Shown here: positions 26,644 through 34,820 of the stretch, piece after piece
Position numbering within the stretch: the first letter of the stretch is position 1
Layout: every line of letters begins with the position of its first letter
Source: Bradyrhizobium xenonodulans
GTDB taxonomy: Bacteria; Pseudomonadota; Alphaproteobacteria; Rhizobiales; Xanthobacteraceae
Direction: 5' to 3'
NCBI RefSeq assembly: GCF_027594865.1
Contig: NZ_CP089391.1
Location: 1,518,501-1,582,500 of the forward strand
DNA length: 64,000 nucleotides
Program-made: the position numbers and the translations under genes
The notes under the pieces: generated by a model
Databases searched by the model: none
The model's input: the letters and a program-made list of their open reading frames with translations, nothing else
What the model was told of the DNA's origin: nothing

Positions 26644-26944
26644 CAGCTGACCAAAAAAGAGGAGACAATGTCAGATTGCTCGCTGATTTTCAGTCACGCG
26701 AGAGGGAGGCGTCCGTCGCACTTGCCTTCTCGTTCCGTCAGTTCGCGTTCAGCTGTGCTTGCGGGGTCCACCGAGCGCGGCCGTAGCATCCCATTGAGGA
26801 CGTTTAGGGCGAGAAGCTGGTGCGAAGCTGGCGCGGCGCGAGGCGTTCATGTCCTCATCCGCCCTTGCCGGGGAATTGACGTCAGGCGTGCTCTTTTTCG
26901 TCGGCTGTCCCGTGCGCCATCGCGCGTCTCGAGCAGTGTGGGAT
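26644..26944. other. Gene-free stretch upstream of the TPR-glycosyltransferase gene
   Basis: This holds the promoter region for the large minus-strand gene. A plus-strand ATG at about 26667 has a good ribosome site, but the Arg/Ser-rich frame after it looks non-coding. I see no repeat or other defined element. Confidence 0.4.
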
Positions 26945-27240
26945 TCACTGAGCTTGGAGATAGTTGGGCTCCTCTGTTTGACCAGGCGCTCGTTCCGCCG
27001 CCAATATCACGCGAGCCAGCTTCGATGGATTCTCGACAGCCGAGACGTGGCCGGTGTTCTCGAGCGTCACCATCTGCGCGGCGGGGATCAGCGACCGCGT
27101 GCGTTCGCACTCACCTGGCCGAGACCAATCGCTGTCGCCATAGATGAGCGTCACCGGTGCCGTTGATTTTCCGGATACCTTCGGCATAGGCTTCTGCTTG
27201 AAAGTGCACGACGCTGCCTCGTTCCGCTTGCCTGAGCCTT
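26945..27240 (-). pseudogene. Alpha/beta hydrolase remnant (C-terminal, frameshifted)
   Basis: One frame encodes APVTLIYGDSDWSRPGE and then QMVTLENTGHVSAVENPSKLA, which carries the Asp and His part of an alpha/beta-hydrolase active site. Just upstream, a different frame reads VVHFQAEAYAEGIRKI, which fits the segment that normally precedes it. No nucleophile-containing half is present. It is best read as a decayed 3' end of a hydrolase gene with a frameshift near 27170. It borders the accessory segment to its right. Confidence 0.55.
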
Positions 27241-27535
27241 AGTCGATCTCCTCGTCGATCTCGTTCGCTTTCATAAAGTCGCGTCCGCACACGAAAAAGA
27301 TCACCAGGACAAATGCAAGCTGGGCAACGACGAGGCAACCCAGGATCACGGAGATGCCTGGGAGAAGCTGAAGTCCGTGGGCGCGAGCCGCGATGGCAGA
27401 AGCGACCGCTATCGACAATGAGACAGGGATCATCGCGACGACTCTAAACGTCAGAGCGGTCGCAGCTCCCATCAATGCACTCAGCAGCAGCAGGACGAGA
27501 ACAAGGGTCAAGCGAAACTCCTTCAGGAAAATCAC
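27239..27535 (-). CDS. Small hypothetical membrane protein
   Basis: 98 residues from a GTG at 27535, with no clear ribosome site. Three hydrophobic helices are visible (about residues 8-30, 34-52 and 57-84), ending in a polar acidic tail (MKANEIDEEID). Small three-helix proteins of this shape occur in rhizobia, some as exopolysaccharide regulators, but no specific family motif is recognised. It may share a transcript with nothing else here. Confidence 0.5.
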   Translation of the reverse strand: MIFLKEFRLTLVLVLLLLSALMGAATALTFRVVAMIPVSLSIAVASAIAARAHGLQLLPGISVILGCLVVAQLAFVLVIFFVCGRDFMKANEIDEEID

Positions 27536-27626
27536 TCACGCGGCAAAAAATGGTAGCCTCATTTAGCAATTCAGGAGCCTAAAAAAAGACCGTAAAATTA
27601 CCCGCAGCAATTAGCGAGCGGAACTT

Positions 27627-28004
27627 TCAACTGTAGTTACCGGCCGGTCTAACTCTTTCACTCGATCTCATAAGCCCGCCGTCGTCTGAGCACACAAACC
27701 CTTTCGCGGCGTAGCAGGGCATCGAGGAGCGGCCAATGCCAAGGAGCTGACCCCAATCGACGGGATAAGCCCCCTCACCATTGTATTGATCCTTCTTGGG
27801 TTCGGTTTCGCATGGACGGCCCGCCAATAAGGTCGGTCGACAGGTCCGTTCCGGGTCATAAGCAGCGGTCAAAGTGAGCTCGGCGGCGCGTCCGGTCTGC
27901 CACTGATTGCCGACACCACAATGGCCGCATTGATTCCGGACCAATGCCGGGTAGGCGGCACTCAGGGGCACCGAATTCGTTTTTGAAGCACTTTGTAGCA
28001 TCAT
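27627..28004 (-). CDS. Hypothetical protein, doubtful or frameshifted 3' part
   Basis: 125 residues in a different frame from the gene at 27856-28464, overlapping its end by about 150 bases. From about residue 40 on, the composition is protein-like, with several cysteines (ERTCRPTLLAGRPC, then MPCYAAKGFVCSDDG). The last part of the overlapping gene is by contrast Arg-rich and shadow-like. A frameshift joining the two into one longer secreted protein would explain this. Otherwise it is a small overlapping gene or not a gene. Confidence 0.3.
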   Translation of the reverse strand: MMLQSASKTNSVPLSAAYPALVRNQCGHCGVGNQWQTGRAAELTLTAAYDPERTCRPTLLAGRPCETEPKKDQYNGEGAYPVDWGQLLGIGRSSMPCYAAKGFVCSDDGGLMRSSERVRPAGNYS

Positions 28005-28464
28005 GAATTGCTACCTGTTTTGCGATAAATTCTTTGGACCAGTCGCGCATGTCGGCCTTCTGGATTGCTTCCAACATTATCCCGCGCTGCGGATCGTCTC
28101 GAAGCGTTCCGAGAACGATTCCCCGCCCGACGCCAACGTGGGCGCAGCTATTCATGTACACGAATATCTTGAGGTACTTCGTATCGATTGATCCCTTGAT
28201 AACTCGATCTACTCGCGCTTTCATTAGTGTGGCGGGTACGAAAGTTCTGTCATATGCGAAGCTCACATTATCCGTCGCGTCATAGATGGTCGCTTCGATG
28301 ACAACCGGTGCGTAGATATCGGTCGGGACGTGCTCGAAGAGGATGCCTCTTAACGAGGCTGGTGTACCCGGCAACGCACAGGCCATTGCGCTAGCGCAAG
28401 CAGCGCAATAAGCAATCATACAGACAGCCCATGCACGAATATCGGCAAGCCAGTTATTAATCAT
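27856..28464 (-). CDS. Hypothetical secreted protein
   Basis: 202 residues. The N-terminus (IRAWAVCMIAYCAACASAMACA) looks like a signal peptide, possibly of the lipoprotein type. The body (VVIEATIYDATDNVSF, then KARVDRVIKGS and FVYMNSCAHVGVGRG) resembles small periplasmic beta-sandwich proteins. No family is recognised. Base composition is less GC-rich than neighbouring core genes, which fits an acquired or lineage-specific gene. The C-terminal 25 residues are doubtful (see 27627-28004). Confidence 0.55.
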   Translation of the reverse strand: MINNWLADIRAWAVCMIAYCAACASAMACALPGTPASLRGILFEHVPTDIYAPVVIEATIYDATDNVSFAYDRTFVPATLMKARVDRVIKGSIDTKYLKIFVYMNSCAHVGVGRGIVLGTLRDDPQRGIMLEAIQKADMRDWSKEFIAKQVAIHDATKCFKNEFGAPECRLPGIGPESMRPLWCRQSVADRTRRRAHFDRCL

Positions 28465-28666
28465 CGCGCGACGATGCCAACTATCTGCAATGTCCGCAAT
28501 GGGTCCACAAGCAGACGAAGCGGGGCACGGCGCGGCAGTTCACCCATGGGCCCAATAGGCGACATTCCCGGATGGCCCGGCTCAAATTGCAACTTCAGAT
28601 TCCTAGCCACCGACCGGGCCGCATGCGAAGCTGAAGCAATATTCCGCGTCTCGGAGGGAGAGCCCG

Positions 28667-28747
28667 ATGCGCATTGTTTTGCCCTACATGGGAATTTGTG
28701 TCTGCGCCTGTCTCGCAGCGTGGTTGTCGTTGACGCTGATCTATTGA
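28667..28747 (+). CDS. Possible 26-residue membrane microprotein
   Basis: ATG at 28667 with GGAGGGAG six bases upstream. The 26 residues start MRIVLPYMGICVCACLAAW and are almost all hydrophobic, ending LTLIY, so it would be one membrane helix. It is the only candidate gene in the stretch 28465-28864, which otherwise holds nothing I can define. Support is only the ribosome site and composition. Confidence 0.35.
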   Translation: MRIVLPYMGICVCACLAAWLSLTLIY

Positions 28748-28864
28748 GCGAGCGGGCCGGAGCCGGCTATCAGCAGTCGCACAAGAGGGGATATCGGTTC
28801 GGCCTGTTGTCTTGCACGGTCGCGCGACCTTCGCCCTGGCAACGGAGAGGCCATCGACTCGACA

Positions 28865-28993
28865 TCACCGCACTCCCGTGCCTTTGCAGCGCTGGCACTT
28901 CACCACCTTGTCGCCCTTCTTGAGCAAGCCCTTGCCTTCACAGTTTTTGCATTTCTGCTTCTTCTTGATGTTCGGGCCTTTTTCACTGACCAT
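28865..28993 (-). CDS. 42-residue DnaJ-type zinc-finger-like protein
   Basis: The ATG at 28993 is preceded by GGAGACCTTC. The protein is Lys-rich and has two CxxCxGxG-type modules, KCKNCEGKG and KCQRCKGTG, 18 residues apart. This is exactly one zinc-binding unit of the DnaJ cysteine-rich domain. It has no signal peptide and no J-domain nearby. It could bind a protein client or RNA, or be an assembly factor; the function is unknown. The base composition and coding regularity support a real gene. Confidence 0.65.
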   Translation of the reverse strand: MVSEKGPNIKKKQKCKNCEGKGLLKKGDKVVKCQRCKGTGVR

Positions 28994-29137
28994 GAAGGTC
29001 TCCTGCGGCTAGAGGGCGGTCTTGTGCGGGTGTTCGGCAGGGCAGCCGGACGGTGCCCGGGGTAAGGCCTACACCTATGCCGGCTTCGGCACCACCAGCA
29101 CCATTGCGCCGTCCTCTTCGGAGAGCGCAACGGGTCT

Positions 29138-30283
29138 TTACCCGGGCGACGCCCTGGTGTGTGCCGCAACAAGCTTGATCAAGTCAGCCTGACGGCGCAC
29201 GCCGGTCTTTCCAAAGATATTCTGGAGGTGCGTTTTCACCGTGGCCTCGCTGATGCCAAGCGCCTCCGCGATCTCGGATACTCCGCTGACTTTCATCACG
29301 GCATCCAGGACCCGCACTTCGCCCGGCGTGAGGTGGAATTGTCGCGCCGTCGCTTCGATCGGATAAGGCGCCGCCATTGATGTTTTTCGGACGAAGACGG
29401 CCGCGACCGCGGAGTGAAGGCCTCCCGCTTGGCGACGCGTTCCCGACGTCAGCGGCAGGATATCGGCGACCCAATTCTCGTCCAGCTTGCTGGAGAGCGG
29501 AATGGCAACACCGTCCGCACCAACCGCGCCATCGCCACCGCTCGCGGCGGCGACAACATTGCGCAAGACCCGCGCCGCATGCGGGTCCACGGCAATCAAG
29601 TTGTTGTTGGCGATTCGCAGGGTCGTCGCATCATCGAGCAGCCTTTGCGCGGCCAGGTTGGAGAATGCAATATGACAATGTTCATTCACCAGAAAAACGC
29701 CGGCGTCGAGCCGGTTGAGCGCATCTGACAGACTTTCAGCCTTTTTCCTGTGAAGGTCGATAACGTTGCCGATCAACACCGCGCGGCGCACGTGGGGAAC
29801 CAGCAGATGCATGCGCTGCCGCATATCGTCGTCTGCAAGCCCCTGCCGCTCGCTTCGGAACACTCCGAACTGAGCGAAGCTCGTTGCGGTTTTGTCGAGC
29901 GTAGCAGCCAGATGATCGGCCCACCCGTTCGGCTTGACCCACTCCTTGTAGAAAGTCGTCTCGACGAACTCATCATAGGGCAGAACGTTGGTCGTGTTGT
30001 AGATCTCCCCGATCTTGAAGAAGAACTGAGCCGTCAAACTCGGATCGAAGCGGATATAATGATTGAAATACGCGTCCACGCTGGACGGTTCGACGTTGTA
30101 AACGTAGTGAAGCTCACCCTGAACAGTGATGTCCTTCCAGTAGATTCCAGCCGCAGTTCCGCCGATGAATTGCGTCGCCTGCTCGAGAACGCCGATCCAC
30201 AAGCTGGAGTCGAGTGCTGCGTCGTAGATATCGCCGATCAGCTGCGACAAAAGTTCCGGATCGACCATTCCAACACCGCTCAT
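29138..30283 (-). CDS. LuxR family transcriptional regulator with PAS-like sensor
   Basis: 381 residues from the ATG at 30283; Met at 30268 is nearly as good, and the longer frame to 30496 looks non-coding at its start. The C-terminal 60 residues are a LuxR helix-turn-helix (FHLTPGEVRVLDAVM, then SEIAEALGISEATVKTHLQNIF). The middle contains a PAS-like segment (RLDAGVFLVNEHCHIAFSNLAAQ). The N-terminal part (DIYDAALDSSLWIGVLEQATQFIGG) is shared by rhizobial regulators of this type. No acyl-homoserine-lactone domain is seen, so it probably senses another signal. Targets are unknown. Confidence 0.85.
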   Translation of the reverse strand: MSGVGMVDPELLSQLIGDIYDAALDSSLWIGVLEQATQFIGGTAAGIYWKDITVQGELHYVYNVEPSSVDAYFNHYIRFDPSLTAQFFFKIGEIYNTTNVLPYDEFVETTFYKEWVKPNGWADHLAATLDKTATSFAQFGVFRSERQGLADDDMRQRMHLLVPHVRRAVLIGNVIDLHRKKAESLSDALNRLDAGVFLVNEHCHIAFSNLAAQRLLDDATTLRIANNNLIAVDPHAARVLRNVVAAASGGDGAVGADGVAIPLSSKLDENWVADILPLTSGTRRQAGGLHSAVAAVFVRKTSMAAPYPIEATARQFHLTPGEVRVLDAVMKVSGVSEIAEALGISEATVKTHLQNIFGKTGVRRQADLIKLVAAHTRASPG

Positions 30284-30676
30284 TCCACTGACCGCGACCT
30301 TGATGCGGACAATCGCATCAGCCGACCTGTGGGCTACCAATACGCTCTGAGACCTGATGGCCTTCAGCGCGTAGGGCGCGAGTCGACTTGCCTCCCGCCT
30401 TGGTCGAGCGTTGTACAGGCGTGGAATATCGCAGGCCAGCCCAGATTTAGCGCGCCAGTCTCGCGGCAACCGCCAGACGGCATAGCGAACAGGCACTTGT
30501 CGGGTGGAACGGGTGTTGCGGTGACGGGGCTGCTCAATTCATGAGCCTTTGAACCCGGGCATTTGGTGTATTGGACTGCACCCCTGTCACTGTAATTATC
30601 GTGTCTCACTTCAGGGGTGCAGTCCAGCACTGTCACCCAAAATCCCGATGGTCTCTACCAAACGGCTGTCTGGCGC
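30284..30676. other. Gene-free stretch upstream of the LuxR regulator
   Basis: About 390 bases between the regulator start and the end of the next minus-strand gene. It holds the presumed regulator promoter and the perfect inverted repeat listed at 30572-30626. I see no convincing gene. Confidence 0.5.
30572..30626. repeat. Perfect 15-base inverted repeat (possible mobile-element remnant)
   Basis: TGGACTGCACCCCTG at 30572-30586 is repeated inverted at 30612-30626, around 25 bases of AT-richer DNA. TG-started, C-rich ends like these resemble terminal repeats of IS3-type elements. It could be the residue of an element that lost its middle, a small MITE-like unit, or a strong hairpin terminator. 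No transposase is nearby. Confidence 0.6.
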
Positions 30677-31297
30677 TTATTGGAGCGGGCAATTGTAAGT
30701 CGTGACGACATAGATTCCACGACGCATCCGTTTCGAAGTAACGATTTCGCAATTTGATCCGACGTGACGGAGCCACTCCGAAGCTCCACCGTCCTCAGCG
30801 AGGTTATCGCTTGGGTTCGAGACGAGGTAAGCGTCATTTTCCATACCTGCCATTCCCCAGCTTTCCCAAGCCAGCATGACCGAGTCTTTGTCCGCGAACC
30901 CTCTTAGTGCGTCGTTGTGCGCGTAAGACCAAGCTAGAAACCGAAATTTATCCTTGACTCGCGGCAGTGCCCAGAAGGTCCCGCCGATCAGCGTGAGCAT
31001 CACCACGAGCGAGATGACTATCGAACGAGCGCGGGGTGATTTCCTCTCGTCTCCGGCCCAGATGCAGAGTCCGACGCAAACTAATGCCACCGCGGGCAAG
31101 TAGAGTGAGATGAGAAACAGAAACGTGCCAAGGCTTTTATCCCATGCAAAGGGCGTTGCAGTCGTGACCGCGGCAATTGCGGCAATGAAGGGCAGCCACC
31201 GCAGCGTCTGTGCCTCTTTCTCAGGACTTGAGCAAACGAGGTCATGGTTCTCAGATTTATCAAGAAGGTTCCGGCAGTTTACAAGCCCGAAGGCCAA
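30677..31297 (-). CDS. Hypothetical membrane protein
   Basis: 206 residues. Three membrane helices are visible (about residues 34-52, 57-80 and 89-110: LPFIAAIAAVTTATPF, FLFLISLYLPAVALVCVGLCIW, SIVISLVVMLTLIGGTFW). A soluble C-terminal domain of about 95 residues (FRFLAWSYAHNDALRGFADKD, ending VVTTYNCPLQ) follows. Base composition is lower in GC than the core genes. No family is recognised; the start could also be a Met slightly further in. Confidence 0.6.
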   Translation of the reverse strand: MAFGLVNCRNLLDKSENHDLVCSSPEKEAQTLRWLPFIAAIAAVTTATPFAWDKSLGTFLFLISLYLPAVALVCVGLCIWAGDERKSPRARSIVISLVVMLTLIGGTFWALPRVKDKFRFLAWSYAHNDALRGFADKDSVMLAWESWGMAGMENDAYLVSNPSDNLAEDGGASEWLRHVGSNCEIVTSKRMRRGIYVVTTYNCPLQ

Positions 31298-31382
31298 ACG
31301 GCCATTCGAGGGGGGAGCAAATATCGCCGCATTGGATCACAGGCCGAGATTTCGTGAGAGCGGCACGGTAGCCCTCCAGCGC

Positions 31383-33032
31383 CTATTTTGCGCTCGCGAA
31401 ACCATCCGCCGTGTAAACGACCTTGCCGCCCACCACCGTCAGCAGAGACGCCGTGGCGCCAATTTGCTCGACGGGGACCGACATGAAATCCCGATCGAGA
31501 ATCGCGAAGTCGGCGAGCTTGCCGGTCTCTAACGTGCCGCGCCGCGTCTCGTCGAAGCAGAACCAGGCGCTTCCCACCGTGTAGAGGCGCAAGGCATCTT
31601 CGCGGCTGGGTGTTTCGTCCGGGCCGCGCGTCGAGTGTCCGCCGACGGTCTTGCCGTCGAGCATCCATTGCAGCGCGACGAACGGATTGTAGGATGCGAC
31701 CCGATGCGCATCGGTGCCGGCCCCGACATGGACGCCCGTGCGCAACGCCGTGACGATGGGCGGCATCTGGCGCGTGGCTTCGCCGGCCTGCGCCACGATA
31801 CGGTCGCCGCCGAGATACATCGCGTCCTGCATGGTCCAGCCGACACCAAGGGCCTTCATCCGCAGAAGCGTCTCAGATGAGGCGTTGTCGAGATGGGCGA
31901 TGGACCAGCGCAGCGGCGCGATCGGTGTTTCCTTGTTGACCTCCTCGTAGAGGTCGAGCAGGTGGTGGACGGATTTGTCTTCCTGCCAGTGGATGGTGAC
32001 CGTCAGCCCTTGCTTGGCCGCCCAGCGAATGATCTCGCGAAACTTGTCCTTGGCGGCCGCGTCGGGCGCGTTGTTGTTGTACATGGCGCCGGTGATCCGC
32101 TCGCCGATGCCGTTGAATCGCAGCATGTCGTCACCGAATCCCATCGGCAGGAACGGCGTGAGAGTCTTGTACTCCTCGAATTCCGCGCCGACATTCTGGG
32201 CGAACAGGCTGAAGGCGACCCGCACCGAAAGTGATTTTTCACGCCAGAGCTTTTGCAGGGCGGCGTAGTGGCTGGGATAAATGCTGAAGCCGCCGGGATC
32301 CACGATCCCGGTCACCCCAAGACGATTGAGCTCCGTGAAGAACTGCCGGGTCCCGGCGACATTGTCTTCGAAAGTCGGCCTCGGCAGGCGATCGAACAGC
32401 GCGGAGACGCTGACGATGGAGCCATTGAACCAGCCCGTGGTGTCGCCCGATGCGGCGCGCTCAGTCGTGATTCCGGCCGGTAACTGATCCGCGGACATTC
32501 CGAGAGCTTGCTGCGCTTTCGGCGTCATCAGCACCGCCGAATAGAACAGCTGGATGTAAGCCGGATTGTCGGGAACGACCGACATCACCTCGGCCAGGGT
32601 TGGCCGCCGCTTCTCCGCAAATTGCAATTCGCTCCAGCCACCGGCCACGATGATCCAGGACCCCAGGCTCGCTTTTGCCGCCTGGCGCAAGCGCTCCATG
32701 GCCTCGGCTATTGTCTTTGCGCCGATCCAGTTGACCTCGGTCGCGTAGGTGAGGCCGGCGCGCACGGCGTGAATATGGGAATCGATCAATCCCGGAATGA
32801 TCGTGCGTCCGCCGGCTTCGATACGGCGCGTCGCCGGACCGATCAGGCCTTCCATGGCATCGTTGCCGCCGACGGCGACGATCTTGCCTTCGCGGACTGC
32901 GAGTGCCTGCGCGATCGTCGATGCGGGATCCAGCGTCACGATTTTTGCGTTCGTGACAATGAGGTCGGCCTTTTGTGCGTAGGCCAAAGTGGCCCAGCAC
33001 GAGATCACCAAAATCGCGAGATGCTTGCGCAT
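31383..33032 (-). CDS. Secreted YtcJ-like amidohydrolase
   Basis: 549 residues from the ATG at 33032, which begins a signal peptide (MRKHLAILVISCWATLAYA). The frame is open upstream but that part is repeat-rich. The amidohydrolase_3 domain has ADLIVTNAKIVTLD, the metal site IPGLIDSHIHAV, further His residues in VTIHWQEDKSVHHLL and SIAHLDNAS, and the Asp in VGAGTDAHRVASYNP. The C-terminal LADFAILDRDFMSVP is typical. Proteins of this type hydrolyse amide or N-substituted bonds on cyclic compounds. Export to the periplasm is less common for the family. The substrate is unknown. Confidence 0.88.
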   Translation of the reverse strand: MRKHLAILVISCWATLAYAQKADLIVTNAKIVTLDPASTIAQALAVREGKIVAVGGNDAMEGLIGPATRRIEAGGRTIIPGLIDSHIHAVRAGLTYATEVNWIGAKTIAEAMERLRQAAKASLGSWIIVAGGWSELQFAEKRRPTLAEVMSVVPDNPAYIQLFYSAVLMTPKAQQALGMSADQLPAGITTERAASGDTTGWFNGSIVSVSALFDRLPRPTFEDNVAGTRQFFTELNRLGVTGIVDPGGFSIYPSHYAALQKLWREKSLSVRVAFSLFAQNVGAEFEEYKTLTPFLPMGFGDDMLRFNGIGERITGAMYNNNAPDAAAKDKFREIIRWAAKQGLTVTIHWQEDKSVHHLLDLYEEVNKETPIAPLRWSIAHLDNASSETLLRMKALGVGWTMQDAMYLGGDRIVAQAGEATRQMPPIVTALRTGVHVGAGTDAHRVASYNPFVALQWMLDGKTVGGHSTRGPDETPSREDALRLYTVGSAWFCFDETRRGTLETGKLADFAILDRDFMSVPVEQIGATASLLTVVGGKVVYTADGFASAK

Positions 33033-33253
33033 GTTCAGTCCTGAAATGAGAGAGGCAGGAGCGAGAGGGGCAGGAGCGGCGCCACGCATTCGCCGTTGGA
33101 TGCGCGCGCGGACATCGCGTGTCGCAACGGGGAGTGTGATGGTCCTGATCATGTCTCCAATGAGATCAGCCAGTCCACCGGAAAATTTGGTGATGGCTGC
33201 GCCGGGCGTCGCTTCGTCCGTCTTCGCTTCCGCTGCGCTCCAGCTACGCCGGA

Positions 33254-33319
33254 CACCACGCTTCACGCTACGTTCTCCGCGCGGCTGCGCCCGCGTAGCC
33301 CGCAGGGCGAAGCGTGGTG
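33254..33319. repeat. Inverted repeat overlapping the tRNA 3' end
   Basis: CACCACGCTTC at 33254-33264 pairs with GAAGCGTGGTG at 33309-33319, whose last bases belong to the tRNA CCA end and acceptor stem. The DNA between is rich in GC palindromes of a dispersed type. It may help end tRNA transcription or be a repeat inserted next to the tRNA. Confidence 0.55.
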
Positions 33320-33390
33320 GGCCCGGCAGGACTCGAACCTGCAACCAGACCGTTATGAGCGGCCGGCTCTAACCATTGAGCTACAGGCCC
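33315..33390 (-). tRNA. tRNA-Ile2 (anticodon CAU)
   Basis: The 76-base minus-strand sequence folds as a tRNA. The acceptor is GGGCCTG with CGGGCCC, the D arm AGCTC...GAGC, the anticodon loop CTCATAA, the T arm GGTTCGAGTCC, and the CCA end is encoded. The anticodon CAU could mean Met or the lysidine-modified Ile2. The GTAGCTCAATGGTTAGAGC D-arm and overall pattern match bacterial tRNA-Ile2 better than elongator or initiator tRNA-Met. Confidence 0.9.
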
Positions 33391-33735
33391 CGCCGCGAGT
33401 CGGCTCGCGGAAGGCGCGGCCGGCAACGGTGCGCGGTTCGTTTACAGGGATGGAGGCGGGGGTGCAATGCTGGCCCAGGCGGCGGGGAACGCCAGCGCGG
33501 CATCGCGGGCTATTTTCGAATACCCGAAATTTGTGAGGGTGCCGTTATAATCCTGTTTTGCCCGACGGGTCAAATCGGCGCTCGCGGAGGCTCGTCGAGA
33601 TGTCTCCGTAACCCCTTGAAATCACTGGCCCCGTCTACTGTGCATGGGGTTGTTTTCGCGGTTTTTGGTGTGAGGGGACCTTGGGTCCCCTCAAATGCCT
33701 TACCGGCGGGCCGCCAAGGCCAGTGACGGGCGGCC
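33391..33735. other. Gene-free stretch right of the tRNA
   Basis: About 345 bases from the tRNA 5' end to the stop of the TctC gene. It must hold the tRNA promoter and contains the hairpin at 33672-33692. No gene is seen. Confidence 0.5.
33672..33692. terminator. Hairpin, possible terminator
   Basis: GAGGGGACC, a three-base loop TTG, then GGTCCCCTC: a perfect nine-pair stem. It lies downstream of the minus-strand TctC gene. No T-run follows on the minus strand, so termination is only probable. Confidence 0.5.
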
Positions 33736-34713
33736 CTAGTCCACCGACACCCCGGCGAACTCCACGACCTTCTTCCACTTCTCGGTCTCGTCCGTGACCA
33801 GCTTGCCGAACTCGGCCGGCGACATCGGCTTGGGGATGCCGCCGACTTCAGTGAGACGGGCGATCAGCTTCGGATCCTTCAGCGCTTCGCCGACGGCCTT
33901 GTTGAGGATCTCGATCACCTCGCTTGGGGTGCCCTTCGGCGCGGAGATGCCGTAGAAGCCGACCGATTCGAATCCGGGCACGGTCTCGGCGATCGCGGGC
34001 ACGTCGGGCACGCTCGGCCAGCGCTGCGGCGAGGTCACGCCCAGCGCGCGGACATTGCCGCCCTTCGCCTGCTCCAGCGCGGAGGGCAGATTGTCGAAGA
34101 TCAGCTGCACCTTGTTGGAGATGATGTCGGGGAAGGCGATCGCAGATCCGCGATAGGGCACGTGCACCATGTCGCACTTGGTCATCACCTTGAACAGCTC
34201 GGCCGACATGTGCACCGAGGTGCCGTTGCCGGACGAGGCGAAGGAGACCTTTCCGGGATTGGCCTTGCAATAGTCGATGAACTCCTGAACCGTCTTGGCC
34301 GGGAACGCGTTGGAGACGACCAGCATGTTGGTGAGCTGCATGATGCTCGCGACCGGCACGGTGTCGCGCAAGAAGTCGAACGGCAGCTTCTTGTAGAGCG
34401 AGGTCGAGATCGCGTTGTTGGGCGCGACGAACAGCAGCGTATAGCCGTCGGCCGGCGAGTTGATCGCGGCGGCGGCCGCGATGTTGCCGCCGGAGCCGGT
34501 GCGGTTCTCGACGATGAATTGCTGGCCGAGACGGTCCGACAGCCACTGCGCCATGATCCGCGCCACGATGTCGACGGGGCCGCCGGCGGCGAAGCCGATC
34601 AGCCAGTGCACGGGGCGGTTGGGATAGTCGGCGGCGGAGGCGGGAGGGGAGGCGCTGAAAAGACCTGAAATGATCGCGAGCCCAAACACAGTGTTACGCA
34701 AAATTCGCAACAT
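33736..34713 (-). CDS. Tripartite tricarboxylate transporter substrate-binding protein (TctC/Bug family)
   Basis: 325 residues from the ATG at 34713, chosen for GGGAGG just upstream and the signal peptide that follows (LRNTVFGLAIISGLFSASPPASA). ADYPNRPVHWLIGFAAGGPVD and ENRTGSGGNIAAAAA are the Bug signatures. It is a periplasmic carboxylate-binding protein and a paralogue of the one at 3606-4574. It is divergent from the TAXI-type protein at 34821. No permease is adjacent. Confidence 0.88.
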   Translation of the reverse strand: MLRILRNTVFGLAIISGLFSASPPASAADYPNRPVHWLIGFAAGGPVDIVARIMAQWLSDRLGQQFIVENRTGSGGNIAAAAAINSPADGYTLLFVAPNNAISTSLYKKLPFDFLRDTVPVASIMQLTNMLVVSNAFPAKTVQEFIDYCKANPGKVSFASSGNGTSVHMSAELFKVMTKCDMVHVPYRGSAIAFPDIISNKVQLIFDNLPSALEQAKGGNVRALGVTSPQRWPSVPDVPAIAETVPGFESVGFYGISAPKGTPSEVIEILNKAVGEALKDPKLIARLTEVGGIPKPMSPAEFGKLVTDETEKWKKVVEFAGVSVD

Positions 34714-34820
34714 GATGCCTCCCATTGTTCTATTGTCGTTGGGTCGCATGCTTTCACAAAATCGGGCCGCTGCCTACATCGCCGCAAGTCGGTGTTGACG
34801 CAGGTCCCTCGGGGACGACC

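Noticed and set aside
23881..27147. A 1088-codon open frame antisense to the TPR-glycosyltransferase gene
   Set aside because: High-GC codon bias keeps the antisense frame open; its composition is that of a shadow and it has no family motif or ribosome site.
26667..27147. ATG with AAGAGGAGA ribosome site near 26667 on the plus strand
   Set aside because: The encoded Arg/Ser-rich sequence looks non-coding and overlaps the hydrolase remnant on the other strand.
33033..33344. N-terminal extension of the YtcJ-like amidohydrolase to 33344
   Set aside because: The extension is translated repeat and tRNA-flank DNA; the ATG at 33032 opens a proper signal peptide.
33315..33390. tRNA-Met reading of the CAU tRNA
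   Set aside because: The anticodon alone allows it, but the D-arm and overall pattern fit tRNA-Ile2 better; not fully excluded.
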